Origin: Mytilus trossulus
Taxonomy: Eukaryota > Mollusca > Bivalvia > Mytilida > Mytilidae
NCBI RefSeq assembly: GCF_036588685.1
Contig: NC_086378.1
Location: 35,193,578-35,257,577 of the forward strand
Reading direction: 5' to 3'
DNA length: 64,000 nt
Below are positions 44,641-57,449 of the stretch, one piece after another. How positions within the stretch are numbered: position 1 is the first letter of the stretch; each line of letters opens with the position of its first letter. Position numbers and translations under genes: made by a program. A model generated the notes under the pieces. That model made no database searches. It was not told where the DNA came from and saw nothing but the letters and a program-made list of their open reading frames with translations.

Positions 44641-45270
44641 GAGCTTGTCACACAAGCTGGTACAATTCTAGAAATAGCCTACACGGAATTATTGACTACG
44701 TTGTTTGTTTTGATCGTTGTTTGAAGGGATATTGATCTCATTGTTAACTCTTATTTGAGTAATTTTTTTTGGTCATTGTTGAAGGTCAGTGTAAAAAAAT
44801 ACATATATAGTGAAACATAGATTTTTATTTCTATTGAAAAGTAAATCGAAAGGTTTATGTTTTTGACTGTTCTTTGCAGGAACTTTCTTGTTTCATCAAC
44901 CAAATTTTGAATAATAAAACAATGGACATGTGGTATCCCTCCATGACACAAAATCAGTACATGCACAGCAAATAAACACACAAAAAGCAAAGCGTTTGCT
45001 TAATCATATCTTGAAAATATGACTATTATTAAAGTGTCAAAGTGGCAATTTCGTAAGTTTTTATTTTGACTATTCAAGGAACCTGCATGTCATTATGTTT
45101 ACTTTCAAACCCATCAAAATTGTATCTTACCTTGAGACTACAAACTAGCCCTGCTTTTCTCCTTGCAATCAACTATTATAATTGTATTAAAATTAATAAT
45201 GTTTTGTTAAATTCTTGAGTACAAATAGTACTTTCACTTCCTCGAACTTGTCACCCAAGCTGGTACCATT

Positions 45271-46634
45271 ATTGTTACAAGACATTTTTAAAGTGCTTTA
45301 CTTAATAATGCAATTACTCTGAGCGCTTAACATGTTAAAAGATTTACACTATTTCATACAAACACTAAACTACAAAGAAGAAAAACACACGCTTAAAAAC
45401 ATGATGATGATGAAAGTTTGCAATGACCTTGACTAGCTATTCAGCCCTTGCACGGTCGGTACTGCCATTACTTACAAACATACAACATAAAATCAACTAT
45501 AAAAAGTTAAAACTCTAAAAACTCCACCAGATTGGTTAAAAATGAATAAAAAAAATAATCAATGAATTCGTAAAAAAAATCAATAATTGCTAACAGAACT
45601 AAATATTATAAATGGACTTTGAGTATTCATAAACTTATCTTTTAAAATTGCGGATGGCTACAACTATTTTGTATTTAGAAAATAAAAGACATCGGCTCAT
45701 AATAAAAAGTTATATAAAAATGTACAGAAACACAACAATCAAACTAAAATGTACAAATATATTATTACAGCAAATCAACACCAGTCAAATGCAATCAATC
45801 ACAGTTCCAAGTCTATACCATAAGCGATCCACAAATGCAACTTTAAATAAATACGTCTTTAGCCCTTTCTTAAATATCTCCAGTGATTATTCTTTTCGAG
45901 GCTATTCCATATAGTCCCGGCCGCCACATCGAACCTCCGTTCACCATACATTTTGGTCCGTGCATTTTTTTGTTTGTATCTCAATTAAAGCAGTATTTTC
46001 AGATCGCAACGATTGTGCCGTTTTGTAAAAATATGAGTTCGCCAAAATAGGAAGGAGCAAGTCCATGCAAGGCTTAACAAGCTTCAGTTATATGCGCTCA
46101 GAGATTTCATCCAAGTTATCTAATGGTTTGATGACTTGGTAAGTTTGCGTATCATCTGCATAGCAGTGGTATGACATTCCATGCTTCTTACAAATGTCCC
46201 TTACCGGGTACTTAAAAATGGAATAAAGTCTTGGTCCCATTCCGGAACCCTGTGGAACATCATATTTCAGACCCATATTGACGGAGTGGAAAGACCCAAT
46301 TGGGACACATTGCCACCTATAAGTCAAATATGAACGAAGCCAAGACAAAGCTGTTCCAGATAAACCAAAAGTATACTGTAGACGATCAAATAGAATGTCT
46401 TGATCGATCACGTCGAACGCTGTTGTTAGATCCAACATCAGCAATATTACACACGAGTTGTTGTCTAGTGCGTATATAATTTCATGATGAACACGGATCA
46501 GTGCTGTTTCAAGTGAATGTCCGGTGCGATATGCTGACTGCATGTCGTCATATAAAGAGTTCAAAATGATATGAGATCTAAATCTCGTGGCAACAACTTT
46601 CTCGACAACTTTGAACACAATTGTACAGTTTGAC
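45271..46634 (-). mobile_element. LINE (non-LTR) retrotransposon, 5'-truncated with internal deletion
   Basis: Flanked by ACCATT (45265-45270 and 46635-46640), which splits the dispersed unit. RT (46634-46088, minus) has VFKVVEKVVATRFRSHI, motif A LMLDLTTAFDVID, motif B region DVPQGSGMGPRLYSIF (GxPQGS-LGP altered) and motif C YHCYADDTQ. After ISERI the frame jumps to LKLVKPCMDLLLPILANSYF, so the RT thumb region is missing. The C-terminal part (YGERRFDVAAGTIW, about 45955-45905) belongs to the end of CR1/Jockey-type ORF2. Inactive. Confidence 0.8.
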
Positions 46635-46829
46635 ACCATTCTAGAAAAAGCCAACAAGGACGTGACAACCTAATAATAATCGTTGTTGGACGGGATCTCC
46701 TTTTGAACTCTTATTTGAGTTAGATTTTACTATAACATATTACGTCAGTGTTCATTAAATATTGCACATCAGGGATTTATATTTCTAATGAGAACTAAAT
46801 TGAAGGGATTACATGTATTGAGGGGGATA

Positions 46830-46980
46830 GGACCTTTATCGGGACTCCGGGATCGGGTGTTTTTAAGCTCGGAATTTCGGGATTGACCCTTTCGTTATCC
46901 GGGAATTCATTTTTCGAATTTCGGGATGTCGGGATTTTAATTTTTTAAATTCGGGACCTCGATATTTTGTGTTTTTATAA
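46830..46980. repeat. GGGATTTCGGGA-type low-complexity stretch, split by the LTR element
   Basis: TATCGGGACTCCGGGATCGG, TTTCGGGATTGACCC and ATTTCGGGATGTCGGGATTT; it continues after the LTR element as AGCCCGAGATTTCGGGATCA (50805-50824). Confidence 0.6.
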
Positions 46981-48177
46981 TGTGGTAGAGTGTTTAGCAT
47001 TAATTTTTCTTTTCTTTTAGAATAATTAATATTAATTAGTAGTTTTATTATATGTTTATTAAGAGTTCATAAATTCTTCTATTCTCTTATATCTTCTTAG
47101 TACAGTTCTACTTTATTTTTCTGGTTCATTAGTCAGTCAGTCATGTGTCATATTATCTTGTCTACTATTGGTCACAGTCATTGAGTTCAGAGTTTTTTTG
47201 CCACTCTTTTTGATACACCTTTAGAGAAAGCTTTACATATAGCAGCCATATTTAAAATAGTTATACAGTTTAATATTCTGGACACTTATTCCATATTATT
47301 CAGGTCAGTTACTAATATTTCTAAGTCTTTAATATTTGCACAGTATTCTTTTAGTTTGAATCTGAGAGAAAATGTATTTTGAATAAGTCAGAATGATTGT
47401 GCATGAATGATAGATATTTTATTTTAAAGAAGTATTTTCATGAACTCAGAGAAATAATATATCATAGATATATTAATGATACATGTTATTTTATTATTAT
47501 AGAAGGTCCAAAGCAATGTCTACTGAACATTTTACTTATTGTTTATAAATGCTATGCTGATATAGTTAGTTCATTAGACTTATGTAGGTTATATTTGTAT
47601 TTTTAACAGGACCAGAATATCTTCATATTCTATTGATCTGATGATGTTTCCAAATTAGGAGATAGACCTTTGTACCATATACATGGTAAGATCAGTGTTA
47701 CATTTATTTTTAGTTTACTGTATTGTCTGTGATTGTCTATTTAATTTTAGTTCAGTATATGTATTGTTTGTGTCTTGTGAATAGTAGTTACCTGTATGTC
47801 AATTATTACATGTAAACATTATAGTAAGAAATTAAAGTTCATTCATAAATCTATGAATGAGTAGCGTAATATAATTGGACATAATGTAGCACTTAACCCT
47901 GACTTGGTTGATAATTGAGTTTGATTGAATTCATATATTTATCCTATATACACTTAAATAGTATTGGTTGTATTCTTACAGAAAAGAGCTAGTTTATCGT
48001 ATTTTATACATGTACTTTCAATTTTATGATTTAGAGTTATATCCCTTTGTACACTGTATTGTCTATGTATTTACGTTTTGTTATTTGTGTACTTTCAAGG
48101 TTAATTTATTTTTGTCGTATGAATAAAACATCTTAAACTTGACGAATCCTTTTATTCTGTCCAAGAACCCTATTACA
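46981..48177 (+). repeat. Left LTR (1197 bp)
   Basis: Starts TGTGGTAGAGTGTTTAGCAT and ends AAGAACCCTATTACA. Contains AATAAAAC near its 3' end (48122), a likely poly(A) signal. Differs from the right LTR mainly by small indels, for example near 47480. Confidence 0.9.
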
Positions 48178-48191
48178 TTTGGCGCCCACAT

Positions 48192-49328
48192 TTGCCATAC
48201 CATCCGATGGGCAACGGCATGACTGAGAGATTTAACAGAACATTACTGTCAATGCTTGAAACTTTACAGCCAAAAGATAAGATCTACTGGAAAGAGTACG
48301 TAGCTCCGTTAGTGCATGCGTACAACTGCACTCGACACGAAGCAACCGGACAGTCACCTTACTTTCTGACGTTTGGCCGACAACCAACGCTTCCAATCGA
48401 TTTAGCATTTGGACTTGTAAAGGACAAAGATAGAAAACCACAAACTAAGTACATCCAAGAACTGAAGAACAGACTAGTAGATGCATACAAGCTTGCTTCA
48501 GAATCAGCAAAGAAGGCACATGAGAAACAGAAAGAACATTACGATTTGAAAGTTAGAGGGGCAGTCGTAGGAAAAGGTGATAAAGTATTAGTGAAAAAAG
48601 TTGCGTTTGATGGTAAACATAAGCTGAGCGATAAATGGGAGAACGATATTTACCTAGTACTAGAACAACCGAACAAAGATATACCCGTCTACGTTGTACA
48701 GAAAGATAGTGGCGAGGGGCGTAAGCGAACATTACATAGGAATCGTTTATTGCCTGTGGGATATATTTCAAGTCAACCACCAACGACAGAACCATTACCT
48801 AGACCAGTTCCTAGACCGAGAACAAGATTGCAAAAGAAGATCAACAAGAACAACTCGAACACAGACTGTACCATGGAGGAAACCGATATCGATAGTGATG
48901 ATGATTATGAGATATTTGTACATCCACGACCAATGGTTGACAACACTTCATCCAGTATTGATGATGATGAAACAGAGAGTCTTGATGGTCACGAAGAAGA
49001 AGTACTACAAACTCCGGAGTCAGATGGGGACGCCCATGGTATAGATATAGATGTGCAGGAACTACATTCCTTACACGAAGATGAAGAGCAGGAGGTGCCT
49101 TTAGAACCAGAGACGCTTGATCCAGCTCATGATGAAGATGATACACCTCCAGTTTTGCATCGTCGATCAGGTCGAGAGAGGACACAACCTAAGTGGTTAC
49201 AGTCTGGTGATTTTGTAACGAAGTCTGCAGTTCCACCTACTGATACACCTGAAGTGACACCAGCTGAGTGGAGACAGAAGGCAGATTACCATCTAGCTGT
49301 ATTGCTAGAGGTTCATTTTCAGGGATAG
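48192..49328 (+). CDS. Integrase C-terminal part of the LTR element, with acidic tail
   Basis: Open for 378 codons from just after the primer-binding site; the first ATG is 48207 (the frame opens with TTG at 48192). It begins at the last part of the integrase core: HPMGNGMTERFNRTLL holds the third catalytic acid (Glu of the DDE set), followed by VHAYNCTRHEATGQSPYFL and FGRQPTLPIDL. Residues about 125-200 (GDKVLVKK, HKLSDKWE, TLHRNRLLPV) fit the GPF/Y-like module after the core. The remaining 170 residues are Asp/Glu-rich and end near RRSGRERTQPKWL. The first two catalytic acids, the zinc-binding part and all of gag-RT are absent, so it cannot integrate DNA alone. Confidence 0.8.
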   Translation: MPYHPMGNGMTERFNRTLLSMLETLQPKDKIYWKEYVAPLVHAYNCTRHEATGQSPYFLTFGRQPTLPIDLAFGLVKDKDRKPQTKYIQELKNRLVDAYKLASESAKKAHEKQKEHYDLKVRGAVVGKGDKVLVKKVAFDGKHKLSDKWENDIYLVLEQPNKDIPVYVVQKDSGEGRKRTLHRNRLLPVGYISSQPPTTEPLPRPVPRPRTRLQKKINKNNSNTDCTMEETDIDSDDDYEIFVHPRPMVDNTSSSIDDDETESLDGHEEEVLQTPESDGDAHGIDIDVQELHSLHEDEEQEVPLEPETLDPAHDEDDTPPVLHRRSGRERTQPKWLQSGDFVTKSAVPPTDTPEVTPAEWRQKADYHLAVLLEVHFQG

Positions 49329-49590
49329 AGCTAGAAGCAGGGAAGGCTTTATTGGCCATTTTGACCGATCATTGATGTTTTATATTTTAGCTTTACTATT
49401 GATACTATTAATCTTATATTTGATAATATTTCAGTGGATTATCCTGATTGATTCTTGCTGTATTTATTAGGGATTGCAGTATCAGTATATTGCAGCTTCA
49501 GATATAATACTATTTCATTTTTATTTTTCATAGATATTGTGTTGTATACTCTGAAATGACGTGGATGTCATTTTAGATGCCAGGGGAGTA

Positions 49591-50801
49591 TGTGGTAGAG
49601 TGTTAAGCATTAATATTTATTTTCTTTAAGAATAATTAATATTAATTAGTAGTTTTATTATATGTTTATTACGAGTTCATCAATTCTTCTATTCTCTTAT
49701 ATCTCCTTAGTACAGTTCTACTCTATTTTTCGGGTTCATTAGTCAGTCAGTCATGTGTCATATTATCTTGTCTACTATTGGTCAGTCATTGAGTTCAGAG
49801 TTTTTTTTGCCACTCGATTTGATATACCTTGAGAGAAAGCTTTACATATAGCAGCCATATTTAAAATAGTTACACAGTTTAATATTCTGGACACTTATTC
49901 CATATTAATCAGGTCAGTTACTAATATTTCTTAAGTCTTTAATATTTGCACAGTATTCCTTTAGTTTGAATCTGAGAGAAAATGTATTTTGAATAAGTCA
50001 GAATGATTGTGCATGAATGATAGATATTTTATTTTAAAGAAGTATTTTCATGAACTCAGAGAAATAATATATCATAGATATATTAATGATACATGTATTG
50101 GTACAGTTATTTTATTATAATTATAAAAGGTCCAAAGCAATGTCTACTGAACATTTTACTTATTGTTTATAAATGCTATGCTGATATAGTTAGTTCATTA
50201 GACGTATGTAGGTTATATTTGTATTTTTAACAGGACCAGAATATCTTCATATTCTATTGATCTGGTGATGTTTCCAAATTAGGAGATAGACCTTTGTACC
50301 ATATACATGGTAAGATCAGTGTTACATGTATTTTTAGTTTACTGTATTGTCTGTGTTTGTCTATTTAATTTTAGTTCAGTATATGTATTGTTTGTGTCTT
50401 GTGAATAGTAGTTACCTGTATGTCAATTAATACATGTAAACATTATAGTAAGAAATTAAAGTTCATTCATAAATCTATGAATGAGTAGCGTGATACAATT
50501 GGACATAATGTAGCACTTAATCCTGACTTGGTTGATAATTTAGTTTGATTGAATTCATATATTTATCATATATACACTTAAATAGTATTGGTTGTATTCT
50601 TACAGAAAAGAGCTAGTTTATCGTATTTTATACATGTTCTTTCCATTTTATGATTTAGAGTTACATCATTTTGTACACTGTACTGTCTATGTATTTACGT
50701 TTTGTTATTTGTGTACTTTCAGGGTTAATTTATTTTTGTCGTATGAATAAAACATCTTAAACTTGACGAATCCTTTTATTCTGTCCAAGAACCCTATTAC
50801 A
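49591..50801 (+). repeat. Right LTR (1211 bp)
   Basis: Starts TGTGGTAGAGTGTTAAGCAT and ends AACCCTATTACA. Nearly identical to the left LTR, with an extra stretch (ACATGTATTGGTACAGTTAT) near 50091. High similarity suggests fairly recent insertion. Confidence 0.9.
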
Positions 50802-51179
50802 ATAAGCCCGAGATTTCGGGATCAGGACCCCTCCTACCCCCTCTCATGTATTTGTTTTACTGTTTTATGTAGGAGCATTTTATTTGTAAATCATTAAACA
50901 ATTTTTTACTAGTTGATTTGCTTAATGAGTACCAATTACTTTACACCCTCCCGAACTTGTCACACAAGCTGCTACCATTTTAGAAATTGCCTACACGGAA
51001 GTGATGACTTCTGGTTTAATCGTTCTTTAAAGGGATATTAATTTCCTTGTGAAGCCTTATTTGAGTATGATTTTGCTATAACATCAGTGTTCATAAAAAA
51101 AAAAAAAAAATTGATCGGTCTATATGTTCTTTTCAAGCAAACTTTCCCTTTTATTGAATAGATTAATAAGGAAAAATTA

Positions 51180-51455
51180 TTGGGACACAGGGACATCGGT
51201 TATTTTCTATTAGTTTTGGCAGAATTTTGTCCATTTTTCCTTTCCTTGTTAATTTCCGAAGTTGTATTTGTCATCGGGAAGGCAAATGATGAAACAGGAA
51301 CTGTTTACCAAAAAGCCGCATATGTATTCCTCACTAACTTTTTGGTGCTAATATTTCTCAATCTTTACTTTCCTAAGAAGTGGGGTTCTTTTTGTACTAT
51401 CGATTGTTTTTACCTTTTCGACATGAAGTTGTTCGTTTTATTTTATTTTGTCTAA
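51180..51455 (+). other. Unassigned 91-codon ORF
   Basis: No ATG at its 5' boundary is certain, and the product is hydrophobic with short stretches such as VFVIGKANDETGTVYQKAA. No splice signals, no paralogous copy in the window. Not recognised; probably chance or repeat remnant. Confidence 0.12.
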
Positions 51456-51494
51456 TTATTTTGATACGCCACACGTAGTCGGGACGTGTTATTA

Positions 51495-51636
51495 GTTACA
51501 TAGTATGCTAGTGACCAAATACGGTATATATGGGGTCAGTAAATGCCATATGGGGTGAGAGCGAAGCTCGAATACCCATATGGAATTTACTTACCCCATA
51601 TATATACCGTATTAGGTCACTAGCACACTATGTAAC
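51495..51636. repeat. Long hairpin (arms about 62 bp, loop 17 bp)
   Basis: Left arm GTTACATAGTATGCTAGTGA...CCATATGGGGT pairs with right arm ACCCATATGG...TCACTAGCACACTATGTAAC. The loop contains GAGCGAAGCTC, itself a small hairpin. No coding. Likely a short foldback/MITE; no homologous copy seen elsewhere in the window. Confidence 0.75.
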
Positions 51637-51639
51637 GAA

Positions 51640-52400
51640 TTTATCTTACCGACTATCTTAACGTGTTAAATTTAGACTAATGACCTATCAAAATGACCAA
51701 GTCTTCAATACTGTTAGCATTAAGAAACTACTTCCATTTATCCTACAAAAACAGATACCAACAATAACAACTTGTTAGGTTTAAATGTGTTTTATGAATT
51801 TATTTCAATCTTAATCATCACTTTCTTCGTCTATTTAAACATTTTTCTCAGTACCGTTCTGTTTTTATAAAGAAACGTTACACTACTACTAACTGTGTAT
51901 GACATAAGCCCCGCCTCCCTACTACCTTATAAGGAATATACACGGTCTCCACGAGGGCGCTTTTAACCAATCACATTCCTAGAAATGTATATGAGGTAAG
52001 ATAAAGTGATATATCGTAGTCTATCTGTCCGTATGTGAACAATGTGTAAGAAGACTCAAATTTGCTTTACCAAATGCTCATGAAAAGTGAAGATGAAGTA
52101 AGGCCACTTAATTTGTTTGTGTCTTTGAATTCAAAATCAAAATGTAATAGAAATCTACATGATAACATCCATCAGATGATCATTAGACATTCATCTGTCA
52201 GAGGTCAGTACTTATCTTGTTGTATTGTGTCGTACAAATTGGCTTTACTGCTACAAACTTCTTATTTTTAGTGCAAAACAACAAAAACTGCCAAAATAGT
52301 CTCATTTTGAGACATTGTCATTAATATTTATATTTATATTTGAGCAACTGCTTTACCTCAAAATATACTTTGCTACAATTGGATGGACGGATAGGTTATA
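51640..52400. other. Spacer with no recognised gene
   Basis: Includes a 69-codon frame at 52062-52271 that lacks coding support, and a slightly less AT-rich stretch at 51900-51975. Nothing nameable. Confidence 0.35.
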
Positions 52401-52639
52401 ATGCAACATTAACATAACTTGTATTGTGAGCCAGCCGAGACAGCCTGATATTGAGATGATTAAGTCAGTTTCTCAAAAATAAAATGCCATTATTCTAATA
52501 TTGGTAATTTTTTCTTCACAAAGTTTGTTGTTTGAGAATATAAAATGAAATTTAGAATTAAGTAAGATATGTTTACTCATCGAAAAGGTTGTGATAGTTA
52601 TTTGGTTGTACGGATGAAGACGTGTACATTCTATTAAAA

Positions 52640-53790
52640 AAAAAAATCCATGATATAGAAAAGGCAAGTTAACATATTCCGCGTGATATAGTTAGTATAA
52701 AAACAAAATACCTATTATATAACTTTACATTTATTTTGTGAACTTGTCACACAAGCTGGTACTATTCTAAAAAAAAACATGAACATGGAAATCATAAACT
52801 TGCAAACTTGTCGGAAAGTACGACAAACTTGCTATACTTTCATAACTAGTCAATAAATGCTTATTATACCGAAGTTTGGAAGATATAATAATATACCAGT
52901 TAAAAAAAAATAGTCGCATAAACATGATGCACGAGAAGGAATGTTTTTGTTTCTATATTATGTGTTAATATCTAATTCACAGTAATCAAAATCAAGGAAC
53001 CTTGTGATAAAATGTCCGAGCATATAATTTATGTATAATGATTGATAATTGTACAAATATTACAAATATTAACGTACACCAACTATTAACAGATGACGAA
53101 GTAGAACTCAAACATGTTAATTACATTTGTAATGTTTAAGTTATATACAAAATTAAAATTTTCATGAAGATTGTTCAGCAAAGTATTTGTTTTGATTGAT
53201 AAAATTACTAAGAAACTGACGACAGACTTGATTTTTATAATCAATTATTTTATTGTAATATTTTATAATGCGAAAAAGTCAAAGCAACGCGTTATCAACG
53301 ACGTCATTTTTGTCCAATGAAAAAAAAGGAAATAACTAATAAAGTATTTACCTTGATAAAAATATTTGAAACTATTGACTATCAATAAGTCCATGGAGGA
53401 AGATATAATAAAGATACCATAGGGACATTCCAAATCACAAGTCGATAACAAACATAATTTCTGTGTCATTTTGTCTCCTATGAAGAGTTGTCTCATTGGC
53501 AATCGTACTACATCTTTTGTTATATATAAACTGTCTAAAAAAGAGAAAGACCAACAGATACATGTTAACAACAGTACCCAAAAGGCACAAGGTTTAAAAT
53601 TTAATACGCCAGAATTACTAACATACTCATGTATGTATACCTTGTATCAGAAAAGTTATTTGATGCGACTGTCATACAAGTGAGAGGTATCACTAGCTAT
53701 AAAACCAGGTTCAATCCACCATATCTACATAGGAAAATGCATGTACCAAGTCAGGAATATAACAGTTTTAATCCATTCGTTTGATGTTTT
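52640..53790. repeat. Half-copy of the 2.2-kb block downstream of gene 3
   Basis: GAACTTGTCACACAAGCTGG at 52740, GTCCGAGCATATAATTTATG at 53014, then the diverged PLE tail and the CATTTGATTAGGGACTTTCC target block. Same order as 24590-25780. Confidence 0.65.
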
Positions 53791-54719
53791 TGAGCTTTTG
53801 ATTTTGCCATTTGATTAGGGACTTTCCGTTTTGAATGTTCATGTTCCTCTGAGTCTGTTTTTTTTTGTGATTTTACTTTTTACTTGTTATGATCTACAAA
53901 CTAACTTTTATTTAAGAATACATATCATATTACGTCAGTGTGATTTATTAACTTACATTTTATTTTTCACTTAATTTGTACTTTTTAAAAAAATGAATAT
54001 ATCATAATGTTTTACTCTACCATGTATACTTCACGAGATAATATTTCACAATCAACATATTACAAAATATTTTTGTTGTCAGGTTTGTTCAGTTTATTTG
54101 TATTTTGCTTTAGATTTTTTTTTATTTTAAAATTATGTTGATACATATGTATAGATAATGTTTTTGATACTGACTGTATCAGCAAAAATATCAAGCGAGT
54201 CAGCTAGGGCAGGATGATATTTAAGTTGATTAAGTCAGTATCTCAAACCAAATGCCATTATTCTTATATTGGTAATTGTTCTTTAAAAGGTTTGCTGTTT
54301 GAGAATATGAAATGAAATTTAGAAGTAAGTAAGATATGGTTACTTGTCGAAAATGTTATCTAGTTATATGGTTGTGTGGATGAAGTTGTGTGCATTCTAT
54401 AAATAATTTTAAGCGTTACGTTGCTGCACTATTACGAGTTGTCATTGCCTAATATTTTCGAGTTCCAAATCTTTTCAATGATATAGAACAGGCGAGTTAA
54501 GATATACTGCGTGAAATAGTAGGTATAAAAAGTACCTATTATGCTGTTTATTGGTAACTTGTTTTTGGCTGAAAATATCACCTTTAGAACTAATTTAAAT
54601 TTGTATTATTTTTCATTCCGGAATACGTTTTTAACCCTGTTGATCAATCATTACGCATTGTGAATTTCGACGACTGCTAGTTTTCCAGTAATGATTAAGG
54701 CCAAACTACTTGTAAACCC

Positions 54720-55830
54720 AATGTTGAATATCCGATAAGTAAAACGTAGGGGTATTTCACATATTGTTATTAAAATAATATTAATTGCTTAATGTCAATC
54801 CTACATAACATTATTTTGTGATCTTGACACACAAGCTGGTACTATTCTAAAAAAAGAAAGACATGAATTATGAAAATCATATACATGCACACTGGTTCGA
54901 AAGTACGACAAACTTGCTATACTTTCATAACTTGTCAATATATGTTTTATTACACCGAAGTTTGGAAGAAATCTAAATATACCTCTTTAAAAATAAAATA
55001 GTAGCATAAACATCATGTATAAAAAGAGGTGTTTTTATTTCTTTGTTAATGTGTTTATTTCTTGTTCACAGTAATCAAAATTAAGGAACCTTATGATAAA
55101 ATGTCCGAGCATATGATTCATGTATAATGTTTAGCAATTGTAAATATATTAACGTACACCATGTATTGGCAGATGACGAAGTAGAACACAAATATGTTCT
55201 CTACATTTGTTATGTTTAAGTTATGTAAAAAATTAAAATTTGCATAAAGATTGTTCAGCAAACTATTTGTTTTGATTTATAAATAACTTAGAAACTGACG
55301 ACAGACTATTGTTATCAATTATTTTAGAGTTATATTTTGTCATGCGAAAAAGTCCACCAAACGCATTACCTTCGACGTCATTTTTGTCCAAAATATGTAA
55401 TAACTAATAAAATATGATTGCAAAAGTATTTACCTTACTTAAAAGTATTTGAAACTATTGACAATCAAATAGTTTATGGAAGAAGAGTTGTCTCATTGTC
55501 AATCGTACCACATATTTTGTTTTATATTAACTGTCTAAAAAAGAGAAAGACCAACAGATACATGTTAACAACAGTACCCAAAAACACAACATAGAAAACA
55601 TAAAATCCAGCAACACGAACCCCACCAAAAACTGGTGTATATCAGGTGCTCTGGAAGTGTAAGTAGATACTGCTCTACAAGTGGCAACCGTCATTGTCAT
55701 ATGTGAATTATGGAATGAAAATACACAAATGTGCGATTTTTGTCAATATAGTATCTACATACTCATGTTTACCTTGTTTAAGAAAAGGTATTTGATGCGA
55801 CTGTCATACAAGTGAGAGGTTTTGCTAGCA
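54720..55830. repeat. Second half-copy of the 2.2-kb block downstream of gene 3
   Basis: ATATCCGATAAGTAAAACGT (54729), TTGACACACAAGCTGGTACT (54826), ATGTCCGAGCATATG (55101), PLE tail words at 55600-55660. It follows 52640-53790 in tandem. Confidence 0.65.
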
Positions 55831-56639
55831 AACAAAATGCCATTATTCTTATACTGGCAATTTTTTTCTTCATAAGGTTTGTTGTTTGAGAAATGAAATG
55901 AAATGTTGTCTACGAGAGGCGTGTACTTAGGACATTTACGATTTTACCACAGTATTGTTGAGACTACGGTTTATATGATGTAAACTTATATTACTGTTAC
56001 ATGTACTTTGGATTTTGAATAATACAGTATTGAACTTTTAATCGACTTTGTGTTTATGTTAACTTGCAAGACTTCGTTCAGACTACACCACGATCCATCT
56101 ATTTATTTATGTGGCCAAGAATCACTTAATGAAGCTACCACTAGATTTTTAGGGTAACCATGTTAAAGAGTCTACGTTGCATTTGTTGTACGTGAACGAG
56201 TGAAAATTATACCACAATATCGTACTCAAATCTAAATTGATTTTGTGAAAACTCCATATTTTAATTTGTTCTTTCAATGAACAACACGACGGGTGCGACT
56301 AGTAAAGTAAGATTGGCTTACTGTTCCTCGCAAGAAATAGGAAGCTATGGTATGAGTACAAATGAGACAACTCTCAATCAAAGTCATAATGTAAAAATGC
56401 AATTATTGTTTTTTTGTAGACCTTGCACTGCTGAAAATTTTCCCATTTACAGTTTCGTTTCTCTTTTTCTATTATAGGTTTCAAAGTAATAGCGAATAAT
56501 GCATTTGATTTGTAAGAATCTTTATTTAGTACAATTACTCCAAAGGAACGTTTTATGATTATTGTCAAAAATAGGCATTAAATGGTATATAATATCCTTA
56601 TTGTTAAGGTGGATTCATTTATAGAGCCAATATTTTCGG

Positions 56640-56800
56640 AACTATTAAAAAGAGGCTAAAGCTACAAGAGGGACAGTCAAACTCATAAATCGAAAATAAA
56701 CTGACAACGCCATGGCTAAAAATAGAACGACAAACAGACAAATATAAGTACACAAGACACAGCAAAGAAAACTAAAGACTAAGCAACACGAACCCTTTAA
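56640..56800 (-). repeat. Dispersed Penelope-like 3' tail
   Basis: GAGGGACAGTCAAACTCATA, TAAACTGACAACGCCATGGC and AACTAAAGACTAAGCAACAC; reverse of the 23705 copy. Confidence 0.7.
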
Positions 56801-57449
56801 AAAAATACATTCTTAAAAGTAATCAATTTAACACGGTAGTAAAAAAATTAAAGGTTGCTTTTATCAGTACTTATCAATAAGAGAATGAGTGTCTTTAACA
56901 TTGATTTAATTTTTGGAAAAACTAAAACATAACAACATAATTTGTTTTATATATTCAGTTATGAGAACACAAAATTCTATGTCCTGTCGATACTGTTTAC
57001 TTATAATTCAACATAACACAAGGTCATGCGTTTTTCATGCTGATTATGACGTGTTTAAACATAGTCTGTTCGATGTCTCCTGATTAATACTTTAGTTTAG
57101 GGGAGCGCGATTTATTTATAAGTTGTAAATATTTCTGAACTTGCTTACAGTAACTGCATGTGAGAACTCTTATATTAGTTAGTGCTTTGTTAATTTTTTC
57201 CTTGTGCATCGTTTCGATCTTTTAAGTTAACCCAATTGCAATATATTTTCACAGTTTGTTCTTAGCTTGTGATGTTACAGCACTGTTTCACGTTAGACGA
57301 GGATTGAACGCTTACACACATTTTTAACCTAGCCACAAACTTTAATTGCCTGTTCCCATTAGGACACTGTAGTTCAGTAGTTGTCTCGGTTCATTCCTCA
57401 CGTTTTTTTGGTTTTTTTTGTAAATTAGTTTTTCATTATTTAGGCCCTT

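Larger units (their letters stand above)
46981..50801 (+). mobile_element. LTR retrotransposon of Ty3/gypsy type, most of the interior deleted
   Basis: Two long terminal repeats (TG...CA) flank a 1.41-kb interior. A primer-binding-like TGGCGCCCACA follows the left LTR at 48180, and a purine-rich tract AGGGGAG precedes the right LTR. ATAA is duplicated on both sides (46977-46980 and 50802-50805). Only the end of integrase remains; gag, protease, RT and RNase H are gone. Inserted in a GGGATTTCGGG-type low-complexity stretch that resumes at 50802. Confidence 0.9.
44641..51090. repeat. Tandem 0.5-0.6-kb units interrupted by a LINE and an LTR element
   Basis: Three unit starts GAACTTGTCAC(A/C)CAAGCTG at 44641, 45243 and 50953, each continuing to a TAGAAAT(A/T)GCCTACACGGAA-type block and a CTTATTTGAGTA block (in the second unit after the LINE, at 46640). 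Removing the two insertions gives a spacing of about 0.5 kb between units 2 and 3. Confidence 0.6.

Noticed and set aside
48694-49185. 116- and 114-codon frames on both strands within the integrase region
   Set aside because: They overlap the 378-codon frame, and their repetitive composition reflects the GATGAT-rich acidic tail; shadows.
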